From Pannonibacter carbonis (lineage in GTDB: Bacteria; Pseudomonadota; Alphaproteobacteria; Rhizobiales; Stappiaceae): 64,000 bases of DNA. The first letter of the stretch is position 1, and each line of letters starts with the position of its first letter. The stretch is from positions 310,001 to 374,000 of the forward strand of contig NZ_PUDR01000002.1 of NCBI RefSeq assembly GCF_003012935.1, in the 5' to 3' direction. Made by a program: the position numbers and the translations under genes. The notes beneath the pieces were generated by a model. It made no database searches. It saw only the letters and a program-made list of their open reading frames with translations, and was not told the DNA's origin. Of this stretch, positions 16,688 through 25,765 are shown one piece after another.

Positions 16688-18076
16688 TCAGCCCTTGGCG
16701 AGTTCGGCGAGCACGCGGGCCCAGGAGCGGATGCCCTTGTGGAAGCTGCGCAGCTCGTACTTCTCGTTGGGCGAATGGATCTTGTCGTCCTCCAGACCGA
16801 AGCCGATCAGCAGCGAATCCATGCCGAGCATGCGCTTGAAGTCGCCGACGATCGGGATCGAACCGCCCATGCCGATGAGCGCCGCCGGCTTGCCCCATTC
16901 CGCTTCGAGTGCCGCCTGGCCCTTGGCCACCGCCGGCATCGTCGGGTCGAGCGACAGCGCCGGGCTACCGTCCTTGGGCAGGAACTCGACGGTGCAGTCC
17001 GCCGGGATCTTGGACTGGACATAGGCGCGGAAGGCAGCGCGGATCTTCTCCGGATCCTGCTCGCCGACGAGGCGGAACGTGAACTTCGCATGGGCCTCGG
17101 CCGGGATCACGGTCTTGGAGCCCGGGCCCTGGTAGCCGCCCCACATGCCGTTCACTTCGGCGGTCGGACGGGTCCAGATGTGTTCCAGCGGCAGGCGGCC
17201 CTTTTCGCCGCGCGGATACTTCAGCCCGATGTCTCCAAGGTATTCCTCGACGGAGAAGCCCAGCTCCGCCCACATCTTCGCAAGGCTCTCCGGCAGCTCG
17301 GTCACGCCGTCATAGAAGCCCGGAAGGGTGATGCGGCCGGTCTCGTCATGCAAGCCAGCGATGATGCTGGCAACGATGTGGTTCGGGTTCTGCGCCGAGC
17401 CGCCATAGCTGCCCGAATGCAGATCGCGGCTCGCGGCCTTGACGATGATCTCGTCGCCGACCATGCCGCGCAGCATGATCGAGATCGCGGGCGTGTCCTT
17501 GTCCCACATGCTGGTGTCGCAGACGAGCGCCAGGTCGCAGGTCAACTCATCCTTGTTGGCATTGAGGAACGGGTGCAGCGACGGCGAACCGGATTCTTCC
17601 TCGCCTTCGAACAGGATCGTCACGTCCACGGGAAGATCGCCGGTCTCGGCGATATAGGCGCGGGCCGCCTCGACGAAGGTCATCAGCTGACCCTTGTCGT
17701 CAGCCGAACCACGGGCAACGATCATCTTCGAGCCATCGGCGCGGGTGACCATGCGCGGCTCGAACGGATCGGTCTCCCACAGGTTCAGCGGATCGACCGG
17801 CTGGACGTCATAATGGCCGTAGAACAGCACATGCGGGCCGGGCTTGCCGGATTTGCGGTGGCCGACGACCATCGGATGGCCGGCGGTGTCGCGCACGCTC
17901 GCCTCGATGCCGATCGAGGTCAGTTCCCTGGCCAGCCATTCGGCGGCCTGACGGCAATCCGCCGTGTAGGCCGGATCGGTCGAGATGCTGCGGATCTTGA
18001 TGAGGTCGAACAGGCGGGCAAGCGCGTTGTCGAGATCCGCGTCAATGCGGGCGAGAACCTTGTCGATCTGGCTCAA
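16688..18076 (-). CDS. M20-family dipeptidase / metallopeptidase
   Basis: A 462-residue zinc peptidase of the M20/M25/M40 family, close to the carnosine dipeptidase-like (CNDP) branch. Metal and catalytic motifs are FYGHYDVQP (first metal His and catalytic Asp), ARGSADDKGQ (bridging Asp), FEGEEESGSPS (general-base Glu and metal Glu) and the C-terminal GGSIPIV region. The central dimerisation lid lies between. It cleaves dipeptides or short peptides in the cytoplasm. The TTG at 18076 is chosen as start because CCAGGAG lies nine bases upstream and the family N-terminus begins just before DKVLARIDADL; no ATG fits. Confidence 0.9.
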   Translation of the reverse strand: MSQIDKVLARIDADLDNALARLFDLIKIRSISTDPAYTADCRQAAEWLARELTSIGIEASVRDTAGHPMVVGHRKSGKPGPHVLFYGHYDVQPVDPLNLWETDPFEPRMVTRADGSKMIVARGSADDKGQLMTFVEAARAYIAETGDLPVDVTILFEGEEESGSPSLHPFLNANKDELTCDLALVCDTSMWDKDTPAISIMLRGMVGDEIIVKAASRDLHSGSYGGSAQNPNHIVASIIAGLHDETGRITLPGFYDGVTELPESLAKMWAELGFSVEEYLGDIGLKYPRGEKGRLPLEHIWTRPTAEVNGMWGGYQGPGSKTVIPAEAHAKFTFRLVGEQDPEKIRAAFRAYVQSKIPADCTVEFLPKDGSPALSLDPTMPAVAKGQAALEAEWGKPAALIGMGGSIPIVGDFKRMLGMDSLLIGFGLEDDKIHSPNEKYELRSFHKGIRSWARVLAELAKG

Positions 18077-18140
18077 CGGATAAGCTCCTGGGCTTTGAGA
18101 ATGCCCCCGCCAATAAGGCGTCTTGGGCAAGGCAGGGCGG

Positions 18141-18159
18141 GGGGAGCATCAGGCTCCCC
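18141..18159 (-). terminator. hairpin downstream of panC
   Basis: GGGGAGC and GCTCCCC form a 7-bp stem with a 5-base loop, about 85 bases beyond the panC stop and just upstream of the dipeptidase start on the same strand. No T-tract; a weak separator of the two units. Confidence 0.35.
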
Positions 18160-18242
18160 GGCTGGCCGCAGAATGCCGCCATCCGCCGCTCCGGGCAAGC
18201 GGCCAAAGCACCGTCCTTGCATCGGTAAACAGGCCGTTGCAG

Positions 18243-19094
18243 CTAGCTTGCCGGAGCGACCGCGATATTGTCGATGAGCCGGACCCCGCCGAGCCAGGCG
18301 GCGACCAGCAGCCGGGCCGGACGGTCGGCCCGTTCCAGCGGGCTGAGCCCATCCTCGGCGCGCAGCTCCAGATACTCTACCTCGGAAAAGCCGGCGGCCA
18401 GGATGTCGGCAGTTGCCGCAGCCAGGAGCGGTGCGGCTGCCCCGCCGCCCGCCAGTGCCCCGGCGGTCCGGGTCAGGATGGCCGCAAGCCGCGGCGCCAC
18501 GGCCCGGTCTTCCGGCGACAGCCGGACATTGCGCGAGGACATGGCCAGGCCGTCGGCCTCGCGCACGGTCGGGCAGGGGACGATCTCGACCGGTATGTCC
18601 AGGTCTGCCACCAGCCTGCGCACGACCTGCAACTGCTGGAAGTCCTTTTCGCCGAAATAGGCCCGGTCAGCACCGGTCTGCAGCAGCAGCTTGGCGACGA
18701 CGGTGGCGACACCGTCGAAATGTCCGGGACGATGCGCCCCGCACAGGCCCTCGCTCACCCCGCTCACCGAGACATTGGTGGCAAAGCCAGCCGGATAGAT
18801 ATCCTCTACCCCCGGCGCGTAGACCACATGTGTTCCCAGCGGTGTCAGTTTGGCCGTATCCGCTTCCAGCGTGCGCGGGTAGGTCGACAGGTCGCTGGCG
18901 TTGTTGAACTGCTTCGGGTTGACGAAGATCGTCACGATCACCCGGTCGGTCTCGGCCAGTGCCCGGCGCACCAGGGCCAGATGCCCCTCGTGCAGCGCGC
19001 CCATCGTCGGCACCACGCCGATCTGCAAACCGTCCCGGTGCCAGGCGGCCACCGTCGCGCGCAGCTCCGCGCGGCTGTGCAGGATCGTCGTCAT
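18243..19094 (-). CDS. panC: pantoate--beta-alanine ligase
   Basis: A 283-residue pantothenate synthetase, which joins pantoate and beta-alanine with ATP hydrolysis to AMP and PPi, the last step of vitamin B5 synthesis. It has the nucleotidyltransferase signature [13 protein letters not shown] near the N-terminus, FVNPKQF, and the second ATP motif [14 protein letters not shown] followed by [20 protein letters not shown]. Length is normal. The start overlaps the end of panB by 4 bases (ATGA), so the two are co-translated. Confidence 0.96.
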   Translation of the reverse strand: MTTILHSRAELRATVAAWHRDGLQIGVVPTMGALHEGHLALVRRALAETDRVIVTIFVNPKQFNNASDLSTYPRTLEADTAKLTPLGTHVVYAPGVEDIYPAGFATNVSVSGVSEGLCGAHRPGHFDGVATVVAKLLLQTGADRAYFGEKDFQQLQVVRRLVADLDIPVEIVPCPTVREADGLAMSSRNVRLSPEDRAVAPRLAAILTRTAGALAGGGAAAPLLAAATADILAAGFSEVEYLELRAEDGLSPLERADRPARLLVAAWLGGVRLIDNIAVAPAS

Positions 19095-19951
19095 TCGGCA
19101 CCTTCCGGCTTCGGTGTGGCAAGGCTGGAGAGATCCGCGCCATCGCCAAACACATGCTCGGCCGCCGGAAAGGCCCGGGCGCGCACGTCTTCAGCATAGG
19201 CGGCAACCGCCGCTTCGGCGGAATGCCCAAGCTCGGCATAGCGCTTGACGAACTTCGGCCGGAAGGCCGTGAACATGCCCAGCATGTCATCGATGACCAG
19301 CACCTGCCCGTCGCAGGCAGGCGAAGCGCCGATGCCGATGGTCGGAATGGAGACTTCAGCGGTAATGCGCCGGGCGAGGGCATCGGGCACCTTTTCCAGC
19401 ACCACCGAAAACGCACCGGCCTCAGCAACGGCAAGCGCATCGGCCAGAATCCTGTCGCCGTCCTCGCCGCGGCCTTGCACCTTGTAGCCGCCGAAGCTGT
19501 TGACCGCCTGCGGCGTCAGCCCGACATGCGCCATCACCGGGATGCCGCGCCGGGTCAGGAAGCGGATGGTCTCGGCCATGGTCACGCCGCCTTCCAGCTT
19601 CACCGCCGCGCAGCCGGTCTCCGCCACCAGCCGGGCAGCATTGCGGAAGGCCTGTTCCGGGCTTTCCTCATAGGTGCCGAAGGGCATGTCGACGACCAGC
19701 AGCGCCTTCTCCACGCCGCGCCGCACCGCCTTGCCATGCAGGATCATCATGTCGAGCGTCACGCCCAGAGTAGACGGCAAGCCATGCAGCACCATGCCGA
19801 CGCTGTCGCCGACGAGGATGATGTCGCAATGCCGGTCGGCAATCGCCGCCACCGGGGTGGTGTAGGCTGTCAGGCAGACAAGCGGCGTGCCGCCCTTGCG
19901 CCGTTCCACCATCGGCGGTGTCACGGACTTCACGGAAGCCGATGCACTCAT
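19091..19951 (-). CDS. panB: 3-methyl-2-oxobutanoate hydroxymethyltransferase
   Basis: A 286-residue ketopantoate hydroxymethyltransferase. It transfers a hydroxymethyl group from 5,10-methylene-tetrahydrofolate to 2-oxoisovalerate, the first committed step of pantothenate synthesis. Family marks are [13 protein letters not shown], the metal-binding [29 protein letters not shown] and [16 protein letters not shown]. It is the first gene of panB-panC on the minus strand. KPR (panE) is not in this window. Confidence 0.96.
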   Translation of the reverse strand: MSASASVKSVTPPMVERRKGGTPLVCLTAYTTPVAAIADRHCDIILVGDSVGMVLHGLPSTLGVTLDMMILHGKAVRRGVEKALLVVDMPFGTYEESPEQAFRNAARLVAETGCAAVKLEGGVTMAETIRFLTRRGIPVMAHVGLTPQAVNSFGGYKVQGRGEDGDRILADALAVAEAGAFSVVLEKVPDALARRITAEVSIPTIGIGASPACDGQVLVIDDMLGMFTAFRPKFVKRYAELGHSAEAAVAAYAEDVRARAFPAAEHVFGDGADLSSLATPKPEGAE

Positions 19952-20088
19952 GGTCAGTTCCTCCCGGGCGTCTTGCCGCGCCCGGAAGGGGATGTTGCAC
20001 AGTTTCTCGCAAATGCGAAGTCACTTGTGCGCCGCGCAATGGTGAGCCGGCTAGAACTTTCGGCCCAATTCCTGACCCAGGATTGGCC

Positions 20089-21639
20089 TCAGAACCCGCG
20101 CTTCAGCGAGCCGAGCACGCCGCGCACCAGTGCCCGGCCGAGCGACGAGCCGAGGCTGCGCGCGGCTGATTTCATACCCGCCTCGACCACACTGTCCCGA
20201 TTGGATGCAGCTGGCCGGCGGGTGGGCGCGCGGGTTTGTCCCCGCGTATCGTCGCGGCCAAAGTCGGGAAGCTGGAAGCCGCTGCGTGTGCGCTGCGTTC
20301 CGCTTCTGGGGGCAGTATCTGCTTTGCGGTTCCGCTCGGCTTCTTCGCGGTCCTGTTGCTTGCGCGCCCGGTCCAGCAGGATCTCATAGGCGGACTCGCG
20401 GTCACGAACGCGTTCGTACAGGCCGTAGATCGGGCTCGCTTCGATACAGTCGCGGCGCTCCGCCGTTGAGATCGGCCCCATCCGCGAGGCGGGGGGGCGG
20501 ATCAGCGTCCGCTGTACGACAGAGGGAATGCCCTTGCCCTCAAGGGTTGAGACCAGCGCCTCGCCGACGCCCAGCTCGGTGATCACCTGTGCCGTGTTCA
20601 GCTCCGGATTGGGCCGGAAGGTATCGGCGGCGGCCCGCACTGCTTTCTGGTCGCGGGGCGTGAAGGCGCGCAAAGCGTGCTGCACCCGGTTGCCGAGCTG
20701 CGCCAGCACCGTTTCCGGCACGTCGAGCGGGTTCTGCGTCACGAAATAAACGCCGACGCCCTTGGACCGGATCAGGCGGACCACCTGCTCCACCTTCTGC
20801 AGCAAGGCCTTGGGTGCCCCGGTGAAAAGCAGATGTGCCTCGTCGAAGAAGAACACCAGCTTCGGCTTGTCCGGATCGCCCACCTCGGGAAGCTCCTCGA
20901 ACAGCTCCGACAGCATCCAGAGCAGGAAGGTGGCGTAGAGCCGCGGCGAATGCATCAGCTTGTCGGCGGCCAGGATGTTGACGATGCCGAGCCCGTCGCG
21001 CGTCGTGCGGGCGAAGTCGGCAATGTCGAGCGCCGGCTCGCCGAAGAACTGGTCCGCGCCCTCGCGCTCCAGCACCAGCAGCGCCCGCTGGATCGCGCCG
21101 ACCGAGGCGGCCGAGACATTGCCATAGACCTTCGACAACTCCTGCGCCCGCTCGCCCACATGGGCGATCATCGCCCGCAGGTCCTTGAGATCCAGCAGCA
21201 GCAGGCCTTCGTCATCGGCGAGTTCAAAGGCGATGTTGAGGACGCCTTCCTGGGTGTCGTTGAGATCCAGCATACGGGCAAGCAGCAGCGGCCCGATCTC
21301 GGAGATCGTGGCACGCAGCGGGTGGCCCTGCTCGCCGAACAGGTCCCAGAACACCGCCGGGAAGCCCTCGAAATCATAGCTGTCGGCGATGCCGATCTGT
21401 TCGGCGCGCTTCAGCAGGAAGTCCTTCGGGTCACCCGGCATGGCAATGCCGGACAGGTCGCCCTTCACGTCGGCACAGAACACGGGCACACCCGCCCTGG
21501 AAAAGCCTTCGGCCAGGATCTGCAGGGTGACGGTCTTGCCGGTGCCGGTGGCCCCGGTGATGAGGCCGTGGCGGTTGGCCAGCTTCAGGCTCAGCACTTC
21601 GTCCTTGCCGCTTCCGCCGATGAAAATGCTCTCGCTCAA
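20089..21639 (-). CDS. HerA-like ATPase (DUF853 family)
   Basis: A 516-residue P-loop ATPase of the HerA/VirB4-like clade with a DUF853 domain. Walker A GATGTGKT (29-36) and Walker [11 protein letters not shown] are intact, and [35 protein letters not shown] is typical of the family. The C-terminus (about 420-516) is Arg/Pro-rich and low in complexity. The biological role of DUF853 proteins is unsettled; they are predicted DNA or protein translocating ATPases. The TTG at 21639 gives [11 protein letters not shown], the family-typical N-terminus, with CGGGAG upstream; an ATG 57 bases earlier would add untypical residues. Confidence 0.85.
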   Translation of the reverse strand: MSESIFIGGSGKDEVLSLKLANRHGLITGATGTGKTVTLQILAEGFSRAGVPVFCADVKGDLSGIAMPGDPKDFLLKRAEQIGIADSYDFEGFPAVFWDLFGEQGHPLRATISEIGPLLLARMLDLNDTQEGVLNIAFELADDEGLLLLDLKDLRAMIAHVGERAQELSKVYGNVSAASVGAIQRALLVLEREGADQFFGEPALDIADFARTTRDGLGIVNILAADKLMHSPRLYATFLLWMLSELFEELPEVGDPDKPKLVFFFDEAHLLFTGAPKALLQKVEQVVRLIRSKGVGVYFVTQNPLDVPETVLAQLGNRVQHALRAFTPRDQKAVRAAADTFRPNPELNTAQVITELGVGEALVSTLEGKGIPSVVQRTLIRPPASRMGPISTAERRDCIEASPIYGLYERVRDRESAYEILLDRARKQQDREEAERNRKADTAPRSGTQRTRSGFQLPDFGRDDTRGQTRAPTRRPAASNRDSVVEAGMKSAARSLGSSLGRALVRGVLGSLKRGF

Positions 21640-21808
21640 ATCCCGAACTCCCGAAACGTCCCCGCACCAGATATTCTGCACCCACTGATAAGCCACCAGC
21701 CTCCACTGGCAAAGCTGTCATCGACGTGCGATCTCCCTGGTGTGTATAGGCAATGCTGTCTGCTTCACATGTGACATAGCACGGCGTCCCAAGCTTCAGG
21801 AGATCCGG

Positions 21809-22195
21809 ATGGAAGAACTCGCAGCCCGCATCATGACCGCAGCCGGCCTCAATGAGGAGACCGCCCGCACGGCCATCGGCATCATCCTGCGGTTTCTCGC
21901 CAAGGACGGTCCGCAGGATCTCGTGCCCCAGATCATCAATGCCTTGCCAGGCGCGGAGGCCATCATGGCCGAAGGTCAGCAGCAGGCCGGCGGTCTGTTC
22001 GGCTCCATCGCCGGCATGATGGGCGGCACGATGGGAGCCATGGCAACACTGAATGAACTGTCGAACGCCGGTCTCGACCTTGATCAGGTCAAGACAGTGG
22101 CGCGCGAGATCATCGGCTTTGCCCGCGAACAGGCTGGCGAAGAGGTCGTAAATGCGGCCATCGCCCGCATTCCGGGATTGAATCAGCTGGTGTGA
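21809..22195 (+). CDS. small conserved protein, DUF2267-like helical
   Basis: A 128-residue protein. The N-terminal half (EELAARIMTAAGLNEETARTAIGIILRFLAKDGP) resembles the helical repeats of DUF2267/YidB-type proteins. The middle has a Gly/Met-rich run (GGLFGSIAGMMGGTMGAM). The C-terminus is again helical. No enzyme motif is present. CAGGAGA stands before the ATG. It is divergent from the HerA-like gene and followed 54 bases later by a DUF4332 gene on the same strand, so they may be co-transcribed. Function unknown. Confidence 0.75.
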   Translation: MEELAARIMTAAGLNEETARTAIGIILRFLAKDGPQDLVPQIINALPGAEAIMAEGQQQAGGLFGSIAGMMGGTMGAMATLNELSNAGLDLDQVKTVAREIIGFAREQAGEEVVNAAIARIPGLNQLV

Positions 22196-22249
22196 CCGCT
22201 AATCTGCCTTGGTGGGGCAGGGCCCGTCAGGCTCAAGGGAGGATGTGGA

Positions 22250-22657
22250 ATGGCGTATCCAGTGATTGATATCGAAGGCATCGGCAAGGTCTATGCCGAA
22301 AAGCTCAACGGCATTGGCATCAAGACCACGGACGACCTGCTGGATCGTGCCAAGGACCCGAAAGGCCGCAAGGCGCTGGCGGAAGAGACCGGCATCGACG
22401 GCAGCCGCATCCTCAAATGGGCCAACATGGCGGACCTGATGCGCATCAAGGGCGTCGCCGAGGAATATTCCGAGCTGCTGGAAGCCGCCGGCGTTGATAC
22501 CGTCAAGGAACTCAAGCACCGCGTCCCGGCCAATCTTGCCGCCAAGATGGCCGAAGTGAACGAGACCAAGAAGCTGGTCCGTCAGGTGCCATCGGAAAAG
22601 ATGGTCGAGAAGTGGGTCGAGGAAGCCAAGGGGCTTCCGGCAATCATGACCTACTGA
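22250..22657 (+). CDS. DUF4332 helix-hairpin-helix protein
   Basis: A 135-residue protein matching DUF4332: two tandem helix-hairpin-helix units, each with the pattern I-E-G-I-G-x-x-Y/A (residues about 6-60: DIEGIGKVYAEKLNGIGIKTTDDLL; residues about 61-115: MRIKGVAEEYSELLEAAGVDTVKEL). Such repeats bind DNA non-specifically in other proteins. The ATG follows AGGGAGGA. A strong terminator follows. The specific role is unknown. Confidence 0.85.
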   Translation: MAYPVIDIEGIGKVYAEKLNGIGIKTTDDLLDRAKDPKGRKALAEETGIDGSRILKWANMADLMRIKGVAEEYSELLEAAGVDTVKELKHRVPANLAAKMAEVNETKKLVRQVPSEKMVEKWVEEAKGLPAIMTY

Positions 22658-22684
22658 CCGCACGAACCACAGCAATCCGATCCA

Positions 22685-22710
22685 GGGCTCGCGGCACCGC
22701 GGGCCCTTTT
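22685..22710 (+). terminator. rho-independent terminator of DUF4332 gene
   Basis: GGGCTCGCGG-CA-CCGCGGGCCC forms a GC-rich stem followed by TTTT, about 28 bases after the stop codon. Confidence 0.8.
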
Positions 22711-22778
22711 GTCTGGTATATCGAAAATTACAGAAGAGGCCAGTTCGCAGGCCGCTCCAGGCCGCCGCACCCTCTCCC

Positions 22779-22957
22779 GTCATCCCCGCCTTGTGCGAGG
22801 ATCCACTAACCAACTGAATTTGCTGAGCAATATCCGCCGCCGTCCCGGCCTTGAGCCGGGACCTGTTCTTGTGTCAGCCGTTTCGCCAAGTGCCGCAGCA
22901 CCGCGGCAACCAACACCTGTCCACGAGCACCAGATCCCCGCCTCGTGCAGCGATGAC
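22779..22957. repeat. MITE-like repeat, full copy A (179 bp)
   Basis: A 179-bp non-coding element bounded by imperfect inverted ends that begin GTCATCCCCGCC and end in GATGAC. It is closely similar along its whole length to copy C at 26204-26382, which has the same 179-bp length. Each end is itself a hairpin, and an internal GTCCCGGCCTTGAGCCGGGAC hairpin is shared. The right end of this copy is degraded (GCAGCGATGAC). It makes up most of the gap between the DUF4332 terminator and the DUF2239 promoter; nothing coding is evident there. Confidence 0.88.
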
Positions 22958-23087
22958 GATGCTGCAAAGAAAGATGCCGGTGGCCGCGCCCGGTTGTGGT
23001 GAGGCGGTAGGACATTCCCAATCCGTGCTTGATCGCGAGGCAAAACGCGCACGCCGGCTCGGGTCCATCGAAGGCAAGCGCGTAAAA

Positions 23088-23130
23088 TTACCCGGGTATA
23101 ATTGACTCGTTATTTTATCCGGGTATTAAT
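23088..23130 (+). promoter_or_regulatory. promoter with two CCGGGTAT operator-like boxes
   Basis: TTACCCGGGTAT (23088-23099) and TTATCCGGGTAT (23115-23126) are near-palindromic boxes 27 bases apart. Between and overlapping them lies a sigma-70-like promoter, TTGACT (23102-23107) and TATTAA (23124-23129), with 16-base spacing. The second box covers the -10 element, the classical layout for a repressor. The downstream ATG is at 23157. The regulator is unknown. Confidence 0.7.
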
Positions 23131-23156
23131 CGGGCGATCGATTGAACGAGCACCCT

Positions 23157-23840
23157 ATGTCCGATCCCTCCCTCAAGATCTGCACGGCATTTGTCGGGCA
23201 CCGATTGCTATCCACGGCCTCCTTGCCTGAAGTCGCCGTGGCTGTCCGGCAATCGACTGGCGTAGCTGACGCGGTTCTCGTGTTCGACGACGCAACGGGT
23301 CGCGTCATCGATCTCGACCTGCGTGGCAGTGAGGCCGAGATCCTTGATCGGATGTCCCGGCACCCTGCGATTGACGAGGGTGGCGATCACCCCAAAGCCG
23401 ATGTGGCGTCAGATCCACGGGGATCGGACGAAGCACAAAGCCCGAAGACGCGAGGCCGGCCGAAGCTGGGCGTCGTCGCCCGCGAGGTGACCCTGCTGCC
23501 CCGGCAGTGGGAATGGCTGACAAGCCAGCCCGGCGGAGCGTCTGCAACGCTTCGACGCCTCGTGGAGGAAGCGCGCAAGACGATGAGCCCGCGCCAGCGG
23601 AGGCGAGCAGCCCAAGAGGCCGCGTATCAGTTCATGCAGGCAATCGCCGGCGATTTGCCCGGCTATGAAGAGGCAACCCGAGCCCTCTTTGCGGACGACC
23701 GACCCTCATTGGAACACCGGATCGCGGCGTGGCCCGAAGACATCCGCACCTATGCGCTGCGTCTCGCATTTGGTGCGCACGACAACCAGAGCGCTGATCC
23801 CGCCATTCAACGGAACACCGATGACCAGCACCACGACTGA
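23157..23840 (+). CDS. DUF2239-family protein
   Basis: A 227-residue protein of the DUF2239 family, recognised by ICTAFVGHRLLSTASLPEVAVAV near the N-terminus, the middle GRPKLGVVAREVTLLPRQWEWL, and the C-terminal ASATLRRLVEEARK through YQFMQAIAGDLPGYEEATRALFA. The GRPKLGV...LLPRQWEWL segment looks like a short DNA- or protein-binding region, but the family has no known activity. The ATG at 23157 is used; a TTG 15 bases earlier is possible. It sits directly under the boxed promoter and overlaps the next gene by 20 bases, so they are co-expressed. Confidence 0.85.
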   Translation: MSDPSLKICTAFVGHRLLSTASLPEVAVAVRQSTGVADAVLVFDDATGRVIDLDLRGSEAEILDRMSRHPAIDEGGDHPKADVASDPRGSDEAQSPKTRGRPKLGVVAREVTLLPRQWEWLTSQPGGASATLRRLVEEARKTMSPRQRRRAAQEAAYQFMQAIAGDLPGYEEATRALFADDRPSLEHRIAAWPEDIRTYALRLAFGAHDNQSADPAIQRNTDDQHHD

Positions 23841-24276
23841 TGCCTATCTGGAACCGACACATGAGGCCGGCCGCAGCTTCGTTCAGCGCGATCTGAGCGG
23901 CCCGCTCGTCATGCTGAACTTGCTGCGTTTCAGGGATGTGGCCGACTATTCCGGCCACCCGGATCTTGCCCCGTCATCGCCGATCAGCGGTGCCGCAGCG
24001 TTTGATCGCTATATCGAGCATACCTTGCCCTTCTTGCGGGAAACTGGCGGCGACATCCTGTTTCTTGGCCGAGGCGGCCCCTTCTTGATCGGCCCCGCCA
24101 CGGAACATTGGGATCTGGCGATGCTGGTAAGGCAAGCCAATGTCGCGTCCTTTCTCTCCTTCGCCAGACACGAGGGGTATCTCGCGGGAATTGGTCACCG
24201 GACGGCAGCACTTGAGGACTCGCGGCTTCTGCCGATGAGCGAGATGCCGCTGCCCGTTGCAGGCGCGACGTCATGA
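23821..24276 (+). CDS. DUF1330-like alpha/beta-barrel (dimeric ferredoxin-fold) protein
   Basis: A 151-residue protein with GPLVMLNLLRFRDVADYSGHP, AAAFDRYIEHTLPFLRETGGDILFLGRGGPFLIGP, DLAMLVRQANVASFLSFARHEGYL and GIGHRTAALEDSRLLPM. This is the pattern of DUF1330-type dimeric alpha-beta barrel proteins, a fold used by small monooxygenases and YciI-like proteins; no substrate can be assigned. The start overlaps the DUF2239 gene by 20 bases, so translation is probably coupled and expression shares the boxed promoter. Confidence 0.8.
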   Translation: MTSTTTDAYLEPTHEAGRSFVQRDLSGPLVMLNLLRFRDVADYSGHPDLAPSSPISGAAAFDRYIEHTLPFLRETGGDILFLGRGGPFLIGPATEHWDLAMLVRQANVASFLSFARHEGYLAGIGHRTAALEDSRLLPMSEMPLPVAGATS

Positions 24277-24398
24277 TCATCGCAGATGGTCAATGGCATC
24301 GAACGCGCCTCGGACAGCATCGGGGCGGATGCAGACCCGATTGACTGTCGAGGCGTCAAGGCCTGGCTGGGTATGCGTGAGCAGAAAAGGAATTCAGA

Positions 24399-25004
24399 AT
24401 GGAAATCCGAGCAGCACCGACTTTTTCTGGCGAGGCGACAAGGTCAGGCCGTCTGACACTGCGGCCACGTTCTCCGTCTGACGCGGATGCCCTGTTCTCG
24501 ACGATGTCCAATCCGGACATGATGCGATGGTGGTCGCGCGCGCCCTTTGACTGTATCGAGGATCTGCGCAAGTACTTTGCCCACGACGATCAATCGAACT
24601 GGCGTTCCTGGGCGATTGTACTGGCCGATGAGCTGGCAGATGAGCTGGCCGATGAAAAGCCTGCGCTTGGCTTTGTGGCTGCAGGCAAGAAACGCGACGG
24701 CGTAGTCGAGATTGGCTATCTGCTTGCACGCGAAGCACAGGGGCAAGGGTATGCGCGTGAAGCTGTCACCTTGCTGATCGACCAATTGTTCGCCGAGGGA
24801 CATCGGCGCGTTTTCGCAGATACCGATCCGGACAATCAGCCATCGATTGCGCTGCTGACAGCGCTCGGTTTCACGCTGGAGGCACACCTGCGGGCCGAAT
24901 GGCAGACGCATATCGGCATTCGGGATTCTCTGATCTACGGGTTGCTGGCAGAGGAATGGTCCTCCGGTGCTGCGGCGCGCTCAGCGCCTTCTGGTCCACG
25001 CTAA
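24399..25004 (+). CDS. GNAT-family acetyltransferase (RimJ/RimL-like)
   Basis: A 201-residue acetyltransferase of the RimJ/RimL branch: RLTLRPRSPSDADALFSTMSNPDMMRWW, then the acetyl-CoA motif IGYLLAREAQGQGYAREAVTLLIDQLF and PDNQPSIALLTALGFTLEAHLR. RimJ/L-like enzymes acetylate N-termini or small molecules; the acceptor is unknown. An oddity is the exact tandem repeat LADELADELADE in the loop before the core strand, encoded by three near-identical 12-base units, which looks like a recent slippage expansion. The start follows AAAGGAAT. It is 122 bases after the DUF1330 gene and could belong to the same module. Confidence 0.85.
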   Translation: MEIRAAPTFSGEATRSGRLTLRPRSPSDADALFSTMSNPDMMRWWSRAPFDCIEDLRKYFAHDDQSNWRSWAIVLADELADELADEKPALGFVAAGKKRDGVVEIGYLLAREAQGQGYAREAVTLLIDQLFAEGHRRVFADTDPDNQPSIALLTALGFTLEAHLRAEWQTHIGIRDSLIYGLLAEEWSSGAAARSAPSGPR

Positions 25005-25110
25005 AGCTGCCAGGCTAGGTGCTTGCCCTCATCGCGCCGCCAGGCCCTCCCGGCAATGCACCACTTGCCTCCGCCAGCCCTGCCGCGCCAGGCGCGCCGC
25101 CCCCTCTCCC

Positions 25111-25168
25111 GTCATCCCCGCCTTGTGCGGGGATCCACTAACCGCCTGACTTTGTTGAGTGATATCAA
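25111..25168. repeat. MITE-like repeat, partial copy B (left end only)
   Basis: Starts with GTCATCCCCGCCTTGTGCGGGGATCC, including the complete left-end hairpin, then matches copies A and C through 'CTAACCGCCTGACTTTGTTGA' shortened to about 58 bases, after which similarity is lost. It lies between the DUF2239 module and the toxin-antitoxin pair. Confidence 0.8.
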
Positions 25169-25445
25169 GCGGCGCCAGGTCACCGCACGCGGGCGCAATC
25201 AACTGCTATGGAACCGAGCGGGACCCGGGTCTGCGCGACGTTTCTCCCGGGGTTAAATGGAGTGAAGTCGTAGCGCTTCGGCAAGAGTTCGACACCGGCC
25301 AACCAGCTTCACCCTATGGAGACTGGCCCAGCCTGTCCTCCGCGCCGCCATCAACCTTGTACCCAGAAACCGGTGCAGCCCTTGCCAGGCAGAAGTCCGG
25401 CAATGCCCGGCGATGATGCCATCGCCTTTGTCGTCGACCCTGCCC

Positions 25446-25458
25446 AACAATATTTGTT
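25446..25458 (+). promoter_or_regulatory. candidate ParD operator
   Basis: AACAA-TAT-TTGTT is a perfect inverted repeat 32 bases ahead of the antitoxin ATG. Antitoxins of the ribbon-helix-helix ParD type bind such sites to repress their own operon. Confidence 0.5.
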
Positions 25459-25489
25459 AGATTTTGTGAGCCGTGGTAGTGTTGAGGCC

Positions 25490-25765
25490 ATGAAAACCAG
25501 CACCATGCGCACTCTCACCGTTTCCCTCACACCGCATCAGGCGGCGATGATGCAGGCTGCCGTCGAGAATGGCGGTTATGCCTCCAACAGCGAGATCGTC
25601 CGCGACGCTCTGCGCCTCTGGGAACAGCGCGAGGAAATGCGTCTGCTTGAACTCGCTCGTCTCAAGCAAGCTTACGAAGAAGGCATGGCCAGTGGTGCGG
25701 GACGTGTGCTGGACGGTACCACACTGCTGGGAGAACTGAAGGCGGAAGCCCGCGAGCGTGGCTAG
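25490..25765 (+). CDS. parD: type II antitoxin, ParD family (ribbon-helix-helix)
   Basis: A 91-residue antitoxin. The N-terminal ribbon strand TMRTLTVSLTPHQAAMMQAAVENGGYASNSEIVRDALRLWEQRE is the ParD/CopG ribbon-helix-helix DNA-binding and dimerisation domain; the C-terminal half wraps the toxin. It overlaps the toxin gene by 8 bases, the usual translational coupling. A palindromic operator lies upstream. The pair probably serves plasmid-like stability of this repeat-flanked segment or stress response; which is not shown by sequence. Confidence 0.92.
   Translation: MKTSTMRTLTVSLTPHQAAMMQAAVENGGYASNSEIVRDALRLWEQREEMRLLELARLKQAYEEGMASGAGRVLDGTTLLGELKAEARERG

Larger units (their letters stand above)
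25005..25489. other. 485-base non-coding gap with half repeat and antitoxin promoter
   Basis: No supported gene. It contains the partial repeat copy B (25111-25168) and, at its end, the promoter/operator region of the ParDE pair. The remaining sequence has only short, family-less frames. Confidence 0.6.

Noticed and set aside
16679-18277. Plus-strand frame of 532 codons opposite the M20 peptidase
   Set aside because: The peptidase motifs (HYDVQP, GSADDKG, EGEEES) are on the minus strand; the plus frame has no recognisable domain.
18959-20389. Plus-strand frame of 476 codons opposite panC/panB
   Set aside because: panB and panC are unmistakable on the other strand; the frame shows antisense composition only.
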